Positions 11,291 to 22,813 of a stretch of DNA of 64,000 nucleotides are shown piece after piece. Position 1 is the first letter of the stretch. Each line of letters starts with the position of its first letter. Origin of the DNA: Branchiostoma floridae (Eukaryota; Chordata; Leptocardii; Amphioxiformes; Branchiostomatidae); contig NC_049995.1 in assembly GCF_000003815.2 (NCBI RefSeq), forward strand, positions 14,164,262 to 14,228,261, written 5' to 3'. The notes beneath the pieces were generated by a model. The model was not told the origin of the DNA, searched no databases, and saw only the letters and a program-made list of their open reading frames with translations. The position numbers and the translations under genes are program-made.

Positions 11291-12945
11291 AGACTTTGTT
11301 TCTTGAGATCATGTGAAAATGTCCAGCAATAGGATTTAACGCCATACGTTCAGGTTTTTGGCACAAAAAGGTTTTGTAAGACACAAAAGAATTGTAAGGT
11401 TGGTCACAAAATTGACAAAATTGGACAGAAGATTGCCAAAGTTGGTCACATGGAGGAGTTCTTTCTGCGATTAATGACTTTCTCTGTCAATTATGTTCAT
11501 GTGAAAATGTCCAGCAATAGGAATTTATGCCATATGTTCAGGTTTCTGGCGCAAAAATGTTGTGAAAGTTCTTATGTAGATGAACATGTAAAAATGAGAA
11601 TACTGTCCTGTGGCAAGAATTGTGAAGTTGGTTGCAAAATTGACAAAGTTGGTCAAAAGATTGCCAAAGTTGGTCACATGGAGGAGTTCTTACTATAATT
11701 AAAGACTTTGTGTCATAAGTTCATGTGAAAATGTCCAGCAATAGGAATTTATGACATACGTACAGGTTTCTGGCACAAAAAGGTTCCCATGTGAACGACA
11801 TGTGAAGATGAGAATACTCACTTGTGGCAAGAATTGTGTAAGGTTGGTCACAAAGTTGGTCAAAAGATTGACAAAGTTGATCAGATGTTGTAGTTCTTAC
11901 TATAATTAAAGACTTTGTGTCATAAGTTCATGTGAAAATGTCCAGCAATAGGAATTTATGACATACGTACAGGTTTCTGGCACAAAAAGGTTCCCATGTG
12001 GACAACATGTGAAGATGAGAATACTCACTTGTGGCAAGAATTGTGTAAGGTTGGTCACAAAATTTACAAAGTTGGTCAAAAGATTGACAAAGTTGGTCAG
12101 ATGTTGGAGTTCTTACTATGCTTAAAGACTTTGTTTCTTAAGATCATGTGAAAATGTCCAGCAATAGGAATTTATGCCATACGTACAGGTTTCTGGCACA
12201 AAAAGGTTCCCATATGGATGAACAAGTGAAGATGAGAATACTCACTTGTGGCAAGAATTGTGTAAGGTTGGTCACAAAGTTGGTCAGATGTTGGAGTTCT
12301 TACTATGATTAAAGACTTTGTGTCTTAAGATCATGTGAGAATGTTAAGGAATTTATGCCATACATTCAGGTTTCTGGCACAAAAAGGTTCCCATGTGGAT
12401 GAACCATGAAGATGAGAATACTCATTTGTGGCAAGAATTGTAAGGATGGTCACAAAATTGACAAAGTTGGTCACAAGATTGCTAAAGTTGGTCACATGTT
12501 GGAGTTCTTACTATGATACTATGACTTTTTGTGTCATAAGATCATGTGAAAATGTCCAGCAATAGGAATTTATGCCATACGTACAGGTTTCTGGCACAAA
12601 AAGGTTCCCATGTGAACGACATGTGAAGATGAGAATACTCACTTGTGGCAAGAATTGTGTAAGGTTGGTCACAAAGTTGGTCAGATGTTTGAGTTCTTAC
12701 TATGATTAAAGACTTTGTGTCTTAAGATCATGTGAAAATGTTAAGGAATTTATGCCACACGTTCAGGTTTCTGACACAAAAATGTTGTGAAGGTTCCCTT
12801 GTGAATGAACAAATTTTAAATCTTCATCATGTGAAGGTGAAAATTCTCACTAGTAGAATAGATAAGGTTGGTCACAAAATTAACAAAGTTGGTCAAAAGA
12901 TTGAGAAAGTTGGCCACAAGAATGACAAAGTTGACTGTAACTAAC
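11269..12945 (+). repeat. Eight-unit tandem repeat, ~185-230 bp units
   Basis: Units begin near 11270, 11455, 11683, 11889, 12105, 12291, 12499 and 12688 with gagttcttactatgattaaa, followed by gtgaaaatgtccagcaat, caggtttctggcacaaaaa and several ggttggtcacaaa motifs. Length varies by gain or loss of the ggttggtcaca sub-motif. The first unit contains the last codons and stop of the gene ending at 11290; the rest would be its 3' UTR. AATAAA at 13730 is a candidate end. Confidence 0.85.
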
Positions 12946-14700
12946 AAATTAACTGTTGATCTATGAAGTGCAAAATCAAGAACGTAACTCTCAATATAAG
13001 GCCAAACAGGAGGCAATCTGAGGAAAGCCACGCTCTTTATCCTCCAGCCACCTAAGGAAGCCTTTAAGTGCTAAACTTGTTTTAGATTAGGATTCAAGAA
13101 GAAAATAGGACAGATTTCTGTTGCCTCAGTCCTTGCCCTGTAAAACTAGAGTCTTAGCATGTGCCAAGTCAGGAAAGAATGTTCTAAAATCATTGTTCTA
13201 ATTAGATACCATATGCTGGCTATCATGTAAGACAAAAACTGTTGAATAATACTTTTAGCAATATTCAATAATTAGGACAGGTGTTATAATGCTTTTAGAA
13301 CCTATTGCAAATGTTCAAACTAACAGTTACTATTATATATAATATCAATTGCACGTTTTTTACTTACAGAGGCAATAGCCTGTCTAAGTTACTCTAACCA
13401 ATCAGTGTTCAGAACTTAAAATTCATTATTGTATATAGCCTTACAAATACATGTATAGTTAGCCCTTGTGATATAGTACAACTGTTTGTTACATCATTGT
13501 GGAAGGCTATGACATCACTTCCTGTATGCTATGACATCACTTCCTGTATGCTATGACATCAATTCCTGTGAGACCAAATCACCTTGAAATTTAAAGTGTT
13601 GTTGAAAATAGCCAGGGAAGTTAAGCACTAGTATTTTGTTACTGTTTTTGTTGATTACAAACAATTGTAACTGCAATTTTCAGATGTTGGTTTAGCCAGT
13701 ACAGTTAGGTAAAGAAGAGGAGATGTTCAAATAAAGACATGCAGTCTTTTCGTCAGTATAGTATATTCTGTGTTCAGTCATTTGTTCCACCTTTGAGAAC
13801 ACTTACAGATTTCATAATGTTGGCACCTTATTTTGTTCGCACGCTCGCATGAGTTTTTGGGTTCCCAAAGGATATCATCCATGCATACAATCTAATCAAC
13901 ATAGCCTAGTTCCTTATCTATAAGTGCGGTGTGTAGCTAAAGTTTAACTTTCTCGAGGTGTGGCTCTTCGCAAACACGTACCTCCAGCTTTACGTCCTGA
14001 GGCCATGTAGATTTATTTTAGAAATATATGGATGACGTCAGCGAGCATAAATTTTTCGACCGTGACATAAAAAAAATTGTAGCATGGTAGAAAGCAGCTG
14101 TAAAATGAACAAAACATATACTATAAAGTACCTACAAAATCTGAAAAAGGATCAAGAAGGCGTGAATGAACGAAAGTGAGAACTCTAATTTGGTATACCA
14201 TACTCTATTTGTTTTGTCATTTGTTCGCTGGCCACTTAGATTTCATGTTACATGCTACCTTGCCACCTATTACCTAAGACCAATCTAGAACAATCGCCAA
14301 GCAGGTCAGCGGATTTGTTTGGTTTACCTTACCCAGTGCCTACTAGGTGAAGATAACAATGTTTTCCACTCGCATTCTTTAATTTGCCGAGAAGTGGACT
14401 ATTGCCCCCGTGGCCTGATTCCTTGCAAGTCACAATTAAGCTAAAAATATTTGTTCTAATTATTTACGGTTATATATGCATGGAATTCTGAACCTACGGA
14501 TAAAATCTGTCCTATATGTGCTGTATTCCATTGATGAGACATGCGTTACTTAGATGAAGTGTTCAGCATCATTTCAGCATCGATTTTATTTTTTGGCAGT
14601 TTGACCAAGGAGGTTTTATCAACCACCTTGGTTTGACGGAGTTTGTTGTTGTTGATTAAGTTTGGTACTGACTTGTTTGACTGGAGGGTGGGTTGGTTGT
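12946..14700. other. Intergenic; short direct repeats and poly(A) signal
   Basis: AATAAA at 13730-13735 could end the gene at 9453-11290. At 13506-13573 a 22-bp unit (ctatgacatcacttcctg plus tatg) occurs three times. A TGACGTCA lies near 14034. No open frame or splice pattern suggests a gene. Confidence 0.5.
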
Positions 14701-14701
14701 A

Positions 14702-14873
14702 GTCTCCAAGCAGATCCTACGGTAGCATAAGATACTATCAAAAGCTGACAGAGGAATGAGGCGACCTAAGAGTGTGTATGCTACCGGTGCCCGTCTGACT
14801 TCCGATTTGGTCGGCTATACTCCTTGGCCAGCTTTGATACTATCTTATGGCACCATAGGATCTGCTTGGAGAT
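14702..14873. mobile_element. TA-flanked MITE with TCTCCAAGCAGA ends
   Basis: Ends tctccaagcagatcctac and the inverse ggatctgcttggaga, continuing inward as gcataagatactatcaaaagct and its near inverse. TA lies on both sides. A second, diverged copy with the same interior is at 33897-34059. It is 172 bp and non-coding. Confidence 0.75.
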
Positions 14874-14895
14874 TAGGGACCTGACGTTATTTGCT

Positions 14896-15065
14896 GGGGG
14901 GGGGGGGGGGGCTGGGTCTGGGTCTGGTGCAAAGTGGGTCTGGTAAAAAATAAAATTCCATGGCCCTCCTCCCGCCCCCCAAAATTTTTCTACGCGCCCT
15001 GCCCCACCAAAAATTTTCAATGGCCCTCCCCAAAATTTTTCCTTACTTTTTCCATTACAAGCACT
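14896..15065. repeat. Poly-G tract and C-rich low-complexity run
   Basis: A run of about 14 G (14897-14910) is followed by C/A-rich repeats of ccccaaaattttt and ccctcc type to about 15050. It lies just past the carboxylesterase stop codon on the opposite strand, so it may sit in that gene's 3' UTR. Confidence 0.7.
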
Positions 15066-15113
15066 TTCTCTCATCAAATCATATAGCAATAGGTTGGTTG
15101 TATGAGGCCAGGG

Positions 15114-17313
15114 TTAAGGATAAACATTTATCTTATCAAAGAAATCACACTTCTCTCCTCGATAGTTCTCCAGCAAGACATTCCGCGGTGTGGTGATATT
15201 CAGGCAGGTGTAGTTGTTCTCCTTACTGTAGGCTGGCCAATGAAGAACTGGCGGTTGGATGCTGCTCGCGTACGGACTGGGTTTGTTGGGGTCCCCGGTA
15301 TGCGCGAAGTTCCCGTAGTGGTACGCAATACTGTCGGCCAGGACCTGTAAGAATATAGCACGGGTTAACCTTCAGCCGTGGGGTAACCTATATCCGTTGT
15401 TTTTTTTTAACAGGGTATTCAGGGATATATAGGGATATGTAGGCAATGCATGTGTATACACTTCCCTGTTTAAATGTAGTATATGTAGTTGTGATATAGA
15501 CCTTGCGAAAGTCGCTGTACTTAAAGAGACAAACTATTCAAAATAATCAACAACATTTTTCTCCGCATGGCACCACTCAATGCACATCTCTCCCATATAA
15601 TGTCGGAAATTTCATCCTCTACTGCATACAGAGAAGAAATCAAACCCAATAGAATACGTTTTAGATTAGAACAAGGAGGTTGAACCTCCTTGATTAGAAG
15701 TAGCGCTAGTTGACGACTTTTATTTCATGTCATGTTCATTTTGGTATTGTATACTACTAGTATACCGTATTACTATCATCATTGTATTTCCATGTATACA
15801 GTACTTGTAATTAGCCTTTGGGCATGAATTTGCAATAAATATATTATGATTATTATTAAATACATACCTGTTCATCAGTGGTCATGTTGACATTAATGAG
15901 TTTCGTGGTCTGGAAGACAAACGGTAGGTCCTCAGCGTGACAGACGTGGCCGTAACAGTAACTGTGGTGGTCCCACAGGTGTTTGAAGGAGAAGACGTGA
16001 TCGAACAGGTACAGCCACACGTCACTTCCAGCGGAAGCGGCGCTGCGGATCACGTGACGTGTCGGGCACGTGAACATCCAGTCTGTGGCCATGACGGATA
16101 GGATCGGGCGGTAGTCTTTGGACTTTTGTGGATCGTACTCGTGCAAGACTGCCAACGCCTTCTCGTGAACAAACGCGACAAGAAGCTCGGCGAGTTTCAG
16201 CTTGCTCGTTATGGGGTGATGAAAACCCATGTAGATGTACATTACGTTCTCTTCCAGGGTGGTTCCTATGATGAAGGGTTTCTTCTGAAATTTTCCATTG
16301 GAGAAGAGGTCTACGGTTTGACCGGGAAGTAAGTCCGAGTCTATGGTCGGTCCCCACTGCATGAACATCTCAACAGCTCTGAGAGGATTGTCAATAAATT
16401 TGGAGGCTTTTGCAGAAGCTGTGACGACAGCGTCGGCGTCTTTGGAGCGGAGACACGTCATATCACCATGGGAACAGTTCAGCAAATCAGCGACGTAGTT
16501 TCCCAAGCGGACAGCCTCCCATTTAGTTTTGTGTGGGATGGAAAAGGGCACGCTCAACATAATGGCTCGATGGAAAAGCGCCTCTGATCGGTCGGAGACT
16601 AGATGAATAGCGATAGAATCTGACCCGGAGCTCTGTCCGAAAAGTGTGACACGATCCTTGTCTCCTCCGAAACTGGCGATGTTCTCTTGAACCCATTTTA
16701 ACGCCTCAACCTGGTCTAATAAACCCTGGTTTCCTTCGGCGTCGTCCTCACCCCCAGCAGTAACCAGGAAGCCCAAAGCGCCCAGCCTGTAGTTAGTCGT
16801 TACCACGATCGTGCTGGTTTTGTTGGCTAGGATACGCCCGTCATATATCAGAGCAGACCCAGTGCCCATTCCGTAGTTGCCACCGTAGAGCCAGAATAAG
16901 ACTGGAAGCTTGACAGTCGAGTTGTTGACGACGTGACTGGGAGCGAAGATGTTGAGATATAGACAGTCTTCGCTCTGTTTCATGTCTCGAGGGCACTCGT
17001 GCTCGGGGTCTGGATAGTCCGGGCGATCGCAGATACCCTGCCGACATGCTGGACCCGGTACGGTCCCGTCGCGAACATCGGGCGCCCAGGATTTCTTGTA
17101 CGTCTGGGGAGGCTTCCATCGCAGATCGCCCACCGGTGGGTCTGCGAAGGGGAGCCCCATGAAGATCACACCCTCCTCTACGTACATGCCTCTCACGGCG
17201 CCGAACTGCGTCTGAACGACCGGGCCATCCTCATTGACGACGACGTAGCCAACACAGACGGACACAACTGTACTGAGGACTAGCAGGAGATACACCTGCC
17301 TCTGTGATGCCAT
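15114..17313 (-). CDS. Secreted carboxylesterase / cholinesterase-like protein, two exons
   Basis: Exon 1 is 17313-15868 (482 codons), donor GTATGT; exon 2 is 15344-15114 (76 codons plus TAA), acceptor CTTACAG, phase 0. The total of 558 residues is normal for a type-B carboxylesterase. Residues 1-22 are a signal peptide (VYLLLVLSTVVSVCVG). The nucleophile is Ser228 in FGQSSGS, the acid Glu355 in GTTLEEN and the base His459 in CHAEDLPFVF, so the Ser-Glu-His triad is complete. Oddities: the usual GESAG reads GQSSG, and the oxyanion HGGG/YGGG reads YGGN (Asn146 where torpedo AChE has Gly119). Substrate use may differ or be weak. Exon 2 adds the usual C-terminal segment (QPPVLHWPAYSKEN, an N-glycosylation site in CLNIT). 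The family hydrolyses ester bonds outside the cell or in the secretory path; the substrate is unknown. Confidence 0.9.
15720..15852 (+). mobile_element. LINE 3' tail in the esterase intron
   Basis: Contains tagcctttgggcatgaattt then gcaataaat and a run of attatt-like triplets. The same tail occurs on the minus strand at 26753-26800, where it follows a LINE ORF end. Only the tail is left here. Confidence 0.5.
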
Positions 17314-17600
17314 CTTGTTCTTGTGTAACTAACTGGGTCAATGTGTTTGTTTTGAGGCTAGCTGTGCAAACTACGTACTTTGGACCGTTATCTTGTGACT
17401 CTTGATAAGGCCATGTTGGTTGCATGTTATCCTCTGGGAACCTCAAAACTGGTGCGAGCGTGCGAATAAAAAAGTTTAACCCCAAAACGTTACTTTATGA
17501 AATCAGTCAGGAAGGTCGAACAAATGACTTAACACACACAGTATGGTATACCAAAGATGAACGACAGACTCTTAATTTTTGTTCTTTCACATCCCATTTG
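17314..17600 (-). promoter_or_regulatory. Upstream region of the carboxylesterase gene
   Basis: The ATG at 17311-17313 is the first in a good context (aagATGgca). No TATA box is clear. The block gtactttggaccgttatctt (17376) has a relative at 18086, so part of this region may be repeat-derived. Confidence 0.3.
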
Positions 17601-17899
17601 ACTATATTTTGATTTATTGAGATTTTTTCAACGCCATAAGCATCCGTTTTACGGTGTTTTGTTGCACATGTCGGCATTTATTTGCTAATATTGCAGCTGC
17701 TTTGTACGTATTAAGATATAGTTGAAGACTTTTACTTAAACGTACAAATATTGATGCCCACGTTGGCCGGATGGCATACATATAATGGAATTAACGCGGC
17801 CTCATTATGTAATATGTACATTGCAGGTTATTGCCCTGAAGGCGTCACTTGTTCTGAGTGAAACCTAGCCTTCACCAGGCCTTCCTTTGGGGGTGCGGG

Positions 17900-18035
17900 G
17901 ATCGTAGAATTCGCCAAAAAAATTGGGAAATTGGCCAGGGGAGTCAGTCCACGCTTATGTTTATGTTTCCCCTCCAGCTGCGCGACCGGCCAACTCCGCT
18001 GGTGACAAACTCTCCATGCAAATTTTTCTCATATT
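17900..18035. repeat. Interspersed repeat (aattggccagg type)
   Basis: Contains ggggatcgtagaattcg, gggaaattggcc, cacgcttatgtttatg and a purine/pyrimidine-rich end. An inverted relative lies at 29595-30110, where a (TG)n tract interrupts it at the same point. It is probably an old interspersed repeat; class unknown. Confidence 0.5.
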
Positions 18036-18141
18036 ACAACAGCCAGCGTAGCCAGTCTTGTAGAGACTAAGTGAGACTAGCAGTAGTGTACTTTGGACCA
18101 GTAACAGCTAGCGTGGCTTCGTAAAGTCCTTGTCGCATGCG

Positions 18142-18458
18142 TATCTCGCTATGTGCACGTGAACTTGTGATGTCAAACAATTTTATGTCAATACTGAATG
18201 TACGTGAACTTGTGATGTCAAACAGCTTTATGTCAATACTGAATACGTCACATGAGCAAGGTCTGCTAGTGTCTGAACACGAGTTCTGCACGTGTTTGGG
18301 AGAGTCCCCTGTGTGTTCGGGGAGAGCCACAACTCGAACAAGCGTATCTCACTATGTACATGAACTTGAGAAGTTAAACAATTTTGTGTCAATACTGGAT
18401 ACGTCGCATGAACAAAGTCTGAACACGAGCTCTGTACTTGTTTGGGAGAGTCACACGT
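18142..18458. repeat. Imperfect direct repeats of ~200 bp with an inner 46-bp duplication
   Basis: Shared pieces: gcgtatctc.ctatgt, tgaacttgtgatgtcaaaca, tttatgtcaatactg, cacgagttctg, tgtttgggagagtc. The first copy (18142-18340) has the cgtgaacttgtgatgtcaaa to caatactgaat block twice; the second (18341-18458) has it once. No gene is seen in 18060-18500. Confidence 0.65.
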
Positions 18459-18508
18459 ACCTCTAGCACGTTAAAAAATCCGCCACACTCATCGAAAGGA
18501 GTAAGGAT

Positions 18509-18910
18509 TAGGGGTGGGTAGCGGTACAGAAAATTAGGTCCAGGTCCGGATCAGGTCCAGAGGATTAAGGTCCAGGTCCGGACCTGAACCTGGACCTGAT
18601 TCAGTACGTGAAAACTTATGAATGGACGACACTCAAAACAATGGTCCATTTAGCCACAAGGAAATCTGTTTGGCGGGGTATTCTACTCCTATGGACGTTT
18701 TAAAATCCTATAAGGCTAACTGTCTCTGTACGATTGACTGTGAAACTTGGGAGAGATGACTATAAATTCTCCTCTACTTCGGTTCATATTATCTGTTCCT
18801 TTTTCTATTAGGCCCAACATCCGGTCTACCGAATTTTTTCAGGTCCGTTTTTTTCAGACCGATCCAACAAGAAAAAACGGTTTTGTACCGCGCGATGTAC
18901 CGGTGCCCTA
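18509..18910. mobile_element. hAT-like MITE, TAGGGGTGGG ends
   Basis: Starts taggggtgggtagcggtac and ends gtaccggtgcccta. Flanking 8-mers gtaaggat (18501-18508) and gcagggat (18911-18918) agree at 6 of 8 positions, an aged 8-bp target duplication as in hAT elements. The interior shares ggtccaggtccgg and caaaacaatggtccattt with the copy at 23521. Non-coding. Confidence 0.75.
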
Positions 18911-18999
18911 GCAGGGATCCCTCCCCGCAAGATAGACAGATGTAATCGCTGAGGCAATTAAAAGGACAACACAATCAAGATAAAGCACTCAACACTCAC

Positions 19000-19005
19000 T
19001 TTATT
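19000..19005 (-). terminator. Poly(A) signal of the TRIM-NHL gene
   Basis: AATAAA on the minus strand, 458 bases past the TRIM stop. The 3' UTR between holds an (AT)n tract at 19106-19129. Confidence 0.55.
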
Positions 19006-19101
19006 GCCAAGACAAAAGTAGGACTTACATAGCAATTCTACCACATTAATTTGTACCACTTAAACTTTGTTATCGTTTTTACATGTATACAGGCCTCATT
19101 G

Positions 19102-19132
<31 letters not shown>

Positions 19133-19462
19133 GAAAAGATTATGAGAAATAATTCTATACAGATTTCTTTACAATTAAATGAAGAAGAAAAGAAGAAGAA
19201 GAAATGCAGTCTTAAAAGTATATCATGTACATTGACATCACAGTTCAAGATATTGGGCCTGTGACTTTACAATAGTCTTATCTCATGTCGTTAAAACGTT
19301 TGATCGTTTTGTCAGCTGCAAATTTAATATAATATATCAGCTAGTTAGCTGCCTAGTGTCCATATTGTATTGTCTCTGCCGCAATTCGAATAAAGTCAAA
19401 CCTCCAAACAGGCAAAACAGTTGCATCTCCAGATTGATTCCAATTTTGTCTCATGAGAAGTT

Positions 19463-21547
19463 TCAGTAATTGTTGAATACGGCAACTTTGTGGATATTGC
19501 TCAACTTATGAAAACAAGTCACTACCAGCTGTCCCTGTGTTGCCATGGCAATAGCCAGAGGAGCGTCCAAGTCCGTAGCTATGTGTTTGAGAAACCTACC
19601 TGTCTTGTCAAACATCTCCACACGGTTGTTTCCGTAGTCTGCCACGATGATGTTACCTGCCCTGTCTGTGCAGATGCCAAGGGGATAGTCAAGTTGACCC
19701 TCGCCACTTCCCTTACTTCCAAACTGGAACAGAAACTGTCCGTGCTCGTTGTACACAACGACGCAGTGACTGTCGCAGTCTGTCACAAGAATGTTCCCCT
19801 CCCCATCCACAGTGAGATACTGCGGGAACTTCATCCCCTGTGGCTGACCCATATTGAAGAAATCTGTTTTGCTATCACCACCCATTGTTCTCACAAGTGT
19901 CCCGTCTGGCCTGAACACTAGCACTTCACCTTGCCGGTTGTCCCTGTCTCCTGTGGTTTGTGTGATGAGGATGTGGTTCCTCCTCGCGTCCACAGCAACT
20001 CTTTTGGCCCATCCTGTGCTCTTAAGTTCGAAACTCCTCAGGACCTCACCATGCTTGTTGTACTGAACAGCAAACTCTGTGTGGACATCTAATATTCCGA
20101 GCACCCAAAGCTTCCCCTTACCGTCCATGGCCACATCATATGGTCTCATTTTCTGCCCATCTGACAAGCTACTAGTAAAACAGTAACAAGAATCTTCAGA
20201 ATCTGGAAAGACACGAGTTGTGAACTTCCTGACAAAAGTTCCCTGAAGGATAAAGACTTGGATTCTTTGATTTTCCCTGTCTGCTACAAAGATTTGTCCT
20301 CTCTCTGACACTGTAACACCAGTTGGGTTGCTGAAATAGCCTGTTCCTGATCCTTCTCCACCAAACATCAGAGGCTGATCCTCCCATTGCCTCTGGTTAC
20401 CATGGTGATGACCTGTGACCTGTGATGAATCATTAGTTGTTGTAGATGCAAATGGCATTGGTGCAGATGGGAGAGACTTAATTTCTTGGTTACCTTGGTG
20501 ATGACCTTTGCCCCTTGCTACAGGTGCTGCTGGGATTAGTGCAGATGTAAGAGACTGAAGCTCTTGGTTGCCATGACGATGGCTTTTCTCCCTTACAGCA
20601 GGTGCTGCTGGGATTGGTGCAGATGGAAGAGGATGGACCGTCATATGTCCCAATACTGCCAATGTGGTGTCTGTGGGATGGAAGACAGCAGGCTGGGTTT
20701 GTACAGGAGTTAGTACTGCTTTTCCTCTGTACTTTTCTACCACCTCTGTCAAAGCAGTTTGCTGACTAAGAAACTCCACCACTCCCTGTTTCATTTTTTG
20801 TTCTGCTTGATCACATGCAGTGGACAGTTCATTGACATCTGCCAACACTATTCCCCTTCCATTCTGTATTCTCTCCAAGTTCTCGCTGTGATTTTGTTGT
20901 GATTCAGACAAAAGGTAGTCTTTACTCTGTTTGAGTTGCTGAACCATTGTTTTCACCATTTGGTTGTAGGCCTGGATGATGCTGTTGTCTCTCTGCTGTT
21001 TTTGTTCATCCAGGGTTTTCTCTGTCTCTCTCAGATCTCTGATGAAGCTGCAGTAACTGTTTAAGATGTTCCTCCCCTCATTGATCAAGGCTTGGTCTGT
21101 AGAACTCCTTTCCTGTGCAGCCACATTCACAGTTGTTGTGCGATGGTTATCATGTTTTTCTTCTAAACACAGCTCACAAACTGGCATCTGGCATTGTTTA
21201 CAGTAGAGTTTGAGCTCCTTAGAGGAGTGCAAGATGCACTTGTTTGTAGACTGATGCTCTTCTTTTACCTCTCCTGGTAAAGTCTCTTGTTTCTTGAGCC
21301 TTTCACACAAGTTAGCCACTATCCGACTGTCCTGCATACCCGGAACCTCTTTAGGGGTCAACCTGACCTGCTGACGACAGACTGGGCACTGGAAGGGGAT
21401 TTGAACTAAAGCATGAAACTGTATGCAGTCCTGACAGAAGGTGTGCTGACAGGGCAGCACCTTGGGCCTGGTGAACAGCTCCAGGCAGATGCTGCAGGTC
21501 AGTTCTTCACGGATCTGTTCCCGAAGGGTTGAGGGTGCGGCCGCCAT
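19463..21547 (-). CDS. TRIM-NHL protein (RING, B-box, coiled coil, NHL repeats)
   Basis: A single exon of 694 codons. RING C3HC4 at residues 18-57 (C18, C21, C33, H35, C38, C41, C54, C57); B-box at 104-135 (C104, H107, C116, C119, C124, C127, H132, H135); a coiled coil of about 145-290 rich in Gln and Leu. A linker of about 305-395 contains three related blocks (SAPIPAAP, SALIPAAP, SAPMPFAS, each followed by HGNQ). NHL repeats fill about 400-690: GYFSNPTGVTVSERGQIFVA, then PQYLTVDGEGNILVTD and GICTDRAGNIIVADYGNNRV are the clearest. The RING predicts E3 ubiquitin-ligase activity with an E2; NHL propellers bind protein or RNA. The layout is like TRIM2/3/56-type and amphioxus-expanded TRIMs; no orthologue can be named. 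The ATG is preceded by gcggcc and directly starts the RING region. Confidence 0.93.
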   Translation of the reverse strand: MAAAPSTLREQIREELTCSICLELFTRPKVLPCQHTFCQDCIQFHALVQIPFQCPVCRQQVRLTPKEVPGMQDSRIVANLCERLKKQETLPGEVKEEHQSTNKCILHSSKELKLYCKQCQMPVCELCLEEKHDNHRTTTVNVAAQERSSTDQALINEGRNILNSYCSFIRDLRETEKTLDEQKQQRDNSIIQAYNQMVKTMVQQLKQSKDYLLSESQQNHSENLERIQNGRGIVLADVNELSTACDQAEQKMKQGVVEFLSQQTALTEVVEKYRGKAVLTPVQTQPAVFHPTDTTLAVLGHMTVHPLPSAPIPAAPAVREKSHRHGNQELQSLTSALIPAAPVARGKGHHQGNQEIKSLPSAPMPFASTTTNDSSQVTGHHHGNQRQWEDQPLMFGGEGSGTGYFSNPTGVTVSERGQIFVADRENQRIQVFILQGTFVRKFTTRVFPDSEDSCYCFTSSLSDGQKMRPYDVAMDGKGKLWVLGILDVHTEFAVQYNKHGEVLRSFELKSTGWAKRVAVDARRNHILITQTTGDRDNRQGEVLVFRPDGTLVRTMGGDSKTDFFNMGQPQGMKFPQYLTVDGEGNILVTDCDSHCVVVYNEHGQFLFQFGSKGSGEGQLDYPLGICTDRAGNIIVADYGNNRVEMFDKTGRFLKHIATDLDAPLAIAMATQGQLVVTCFHKLSNIHKVAVFNNY

Positions 21548-22600
21548 GACTGATTCTCTCTGCTTACTGTCTAGTATATAACAACTTCAAAGCCCAGGTT
21601 ACGGGGTTTGTTCTGATCGATTAACCTTGGGGTAGTCACAAAAGCGTTGCAAGTTTCTTTGGGACATGTGTTTGCCTAACTGCTGAGTAACCTGCAAAAA
21701 TAGAATCTCCATGGAGAATGCTTTTTTATCTATAACTATGGAATAATCGAGAAAATTAAAAGATGCAACAAGTAGCAAAAATGGTAGAAACCGTAGAAAT
21801 GAATGAAAACAACAAATTTGTTTAGCTGTGACCACGGAAAGGCCAAGAAGTGAGTCAATTCTAATCTTTCATCAATAAGAATTACTTTATGATCCCTGCA
21901 ATAGGTAACTATACAAACCATTAGTAACCATAAACGTCATTACCCCAACAATACTGATGAATGAGTTGGCACAACTGACCACTCATTATCAAGGCATCAG
22001 CAAACAATAGTGTTGGCAAGTGGTACACTATTGTTGCTCCCTATTGAGACACTTATTCCGGTGTATTGTACTAAATGAGGAAATAAGTGATCCCACTTCA
22101 CTCAAGCTGCAGTTCTTGTAGATCATTTATCGTGGTGGTTAAATAGACTACCTGGGTGCAGTAAGTATTTGTGAGAACCTCAAAGTTGATACTAGTAACA
22201 CAAAGCTGTTTTTAATGTACAGTTATTTCATTCTACTTAATATATGTCCATTTTGTATTGTATATGTATCTGTTTTTGGTCACGATACCGGCCTGCTGCC
22301 TAGTGTTCACTATGTATTGTACTTGTCACAACCTGAATAAAGTTAAAGATAACACAAAGTGTGTAAATCTCGTAACCCCCATGCTTAACATTGGACTAGC
22401 CCACTGAACTCTGCCCTCCCTATTAAGTTTGCAGGTGGGTATGATTTACTCTTTTGTCTTCAATCCTTAGATGCGATGGATTAATTTTGAATTTGATCTT
22501 TAGCATGAATGTTAATGGTGCAAATAGGGAATAAAAACAGTTCAGTTGAAAGGGTACATAAATCTTCATGAAAACTTTTTTTATGCCCGTGTGGACGTCA
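21548..22600. other. Upstream of TRIM-NHL; no gene seen
   Basis: AT-rich. At 22260-22345 a block with ctgcctagtgt and an aataaagtt end resembles 19337-19400 in the TRIM 3' region, on the same strand. Both look like short LINE 3' ends. No splice-consistent coding sequence was found. Confidence 0.4.
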
Positions 22601-22609
22601 GCCTTATGA

Positions 22610-22813
22610 GAGGGTCTGCATGCTCTTTTACGTAAGGCGTAGGCAGCCTATTTTATTTCCCGTAATTCGTAGGGAAAACCATCTTATTTACGTAATTCGT
22701 AGCAAGACGACCAAATTCAGCGTAATTGCCTAGTTCCTTGATTTAGTGTAATATGTAGAGGGCTCTTCTGAATTCAGCGTTAATCGTTGTCAGGACCCCC
22801 CATGTAGACCCTC
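22610..22813. mobile_element. MITE, GAGGGTCTGCATG ends
   Basis: Ends gagggtctgcatg and catgtagaccctc, with ttatga on both sides (22604-22609 and 22814-22819). The interior has three drifting copies of acgtaattcgtag. A solitary end of the same type stands at 56662. The class is unclear because a 6-bp duplication is unusual. Confidence 0.6.

Noticed and set aside
10842-11306. Thr/Asn-rich frame overlapping the Q/N-rich exon
   Set aside because: Alternative frame of the CAACCA-type repeats; the spliced + frame with matching phases is the better reading.
14030-14045. CRE-like tgacgtca as a promoter mark
   Set aside because: Isolated, with no exon or start site nearby.
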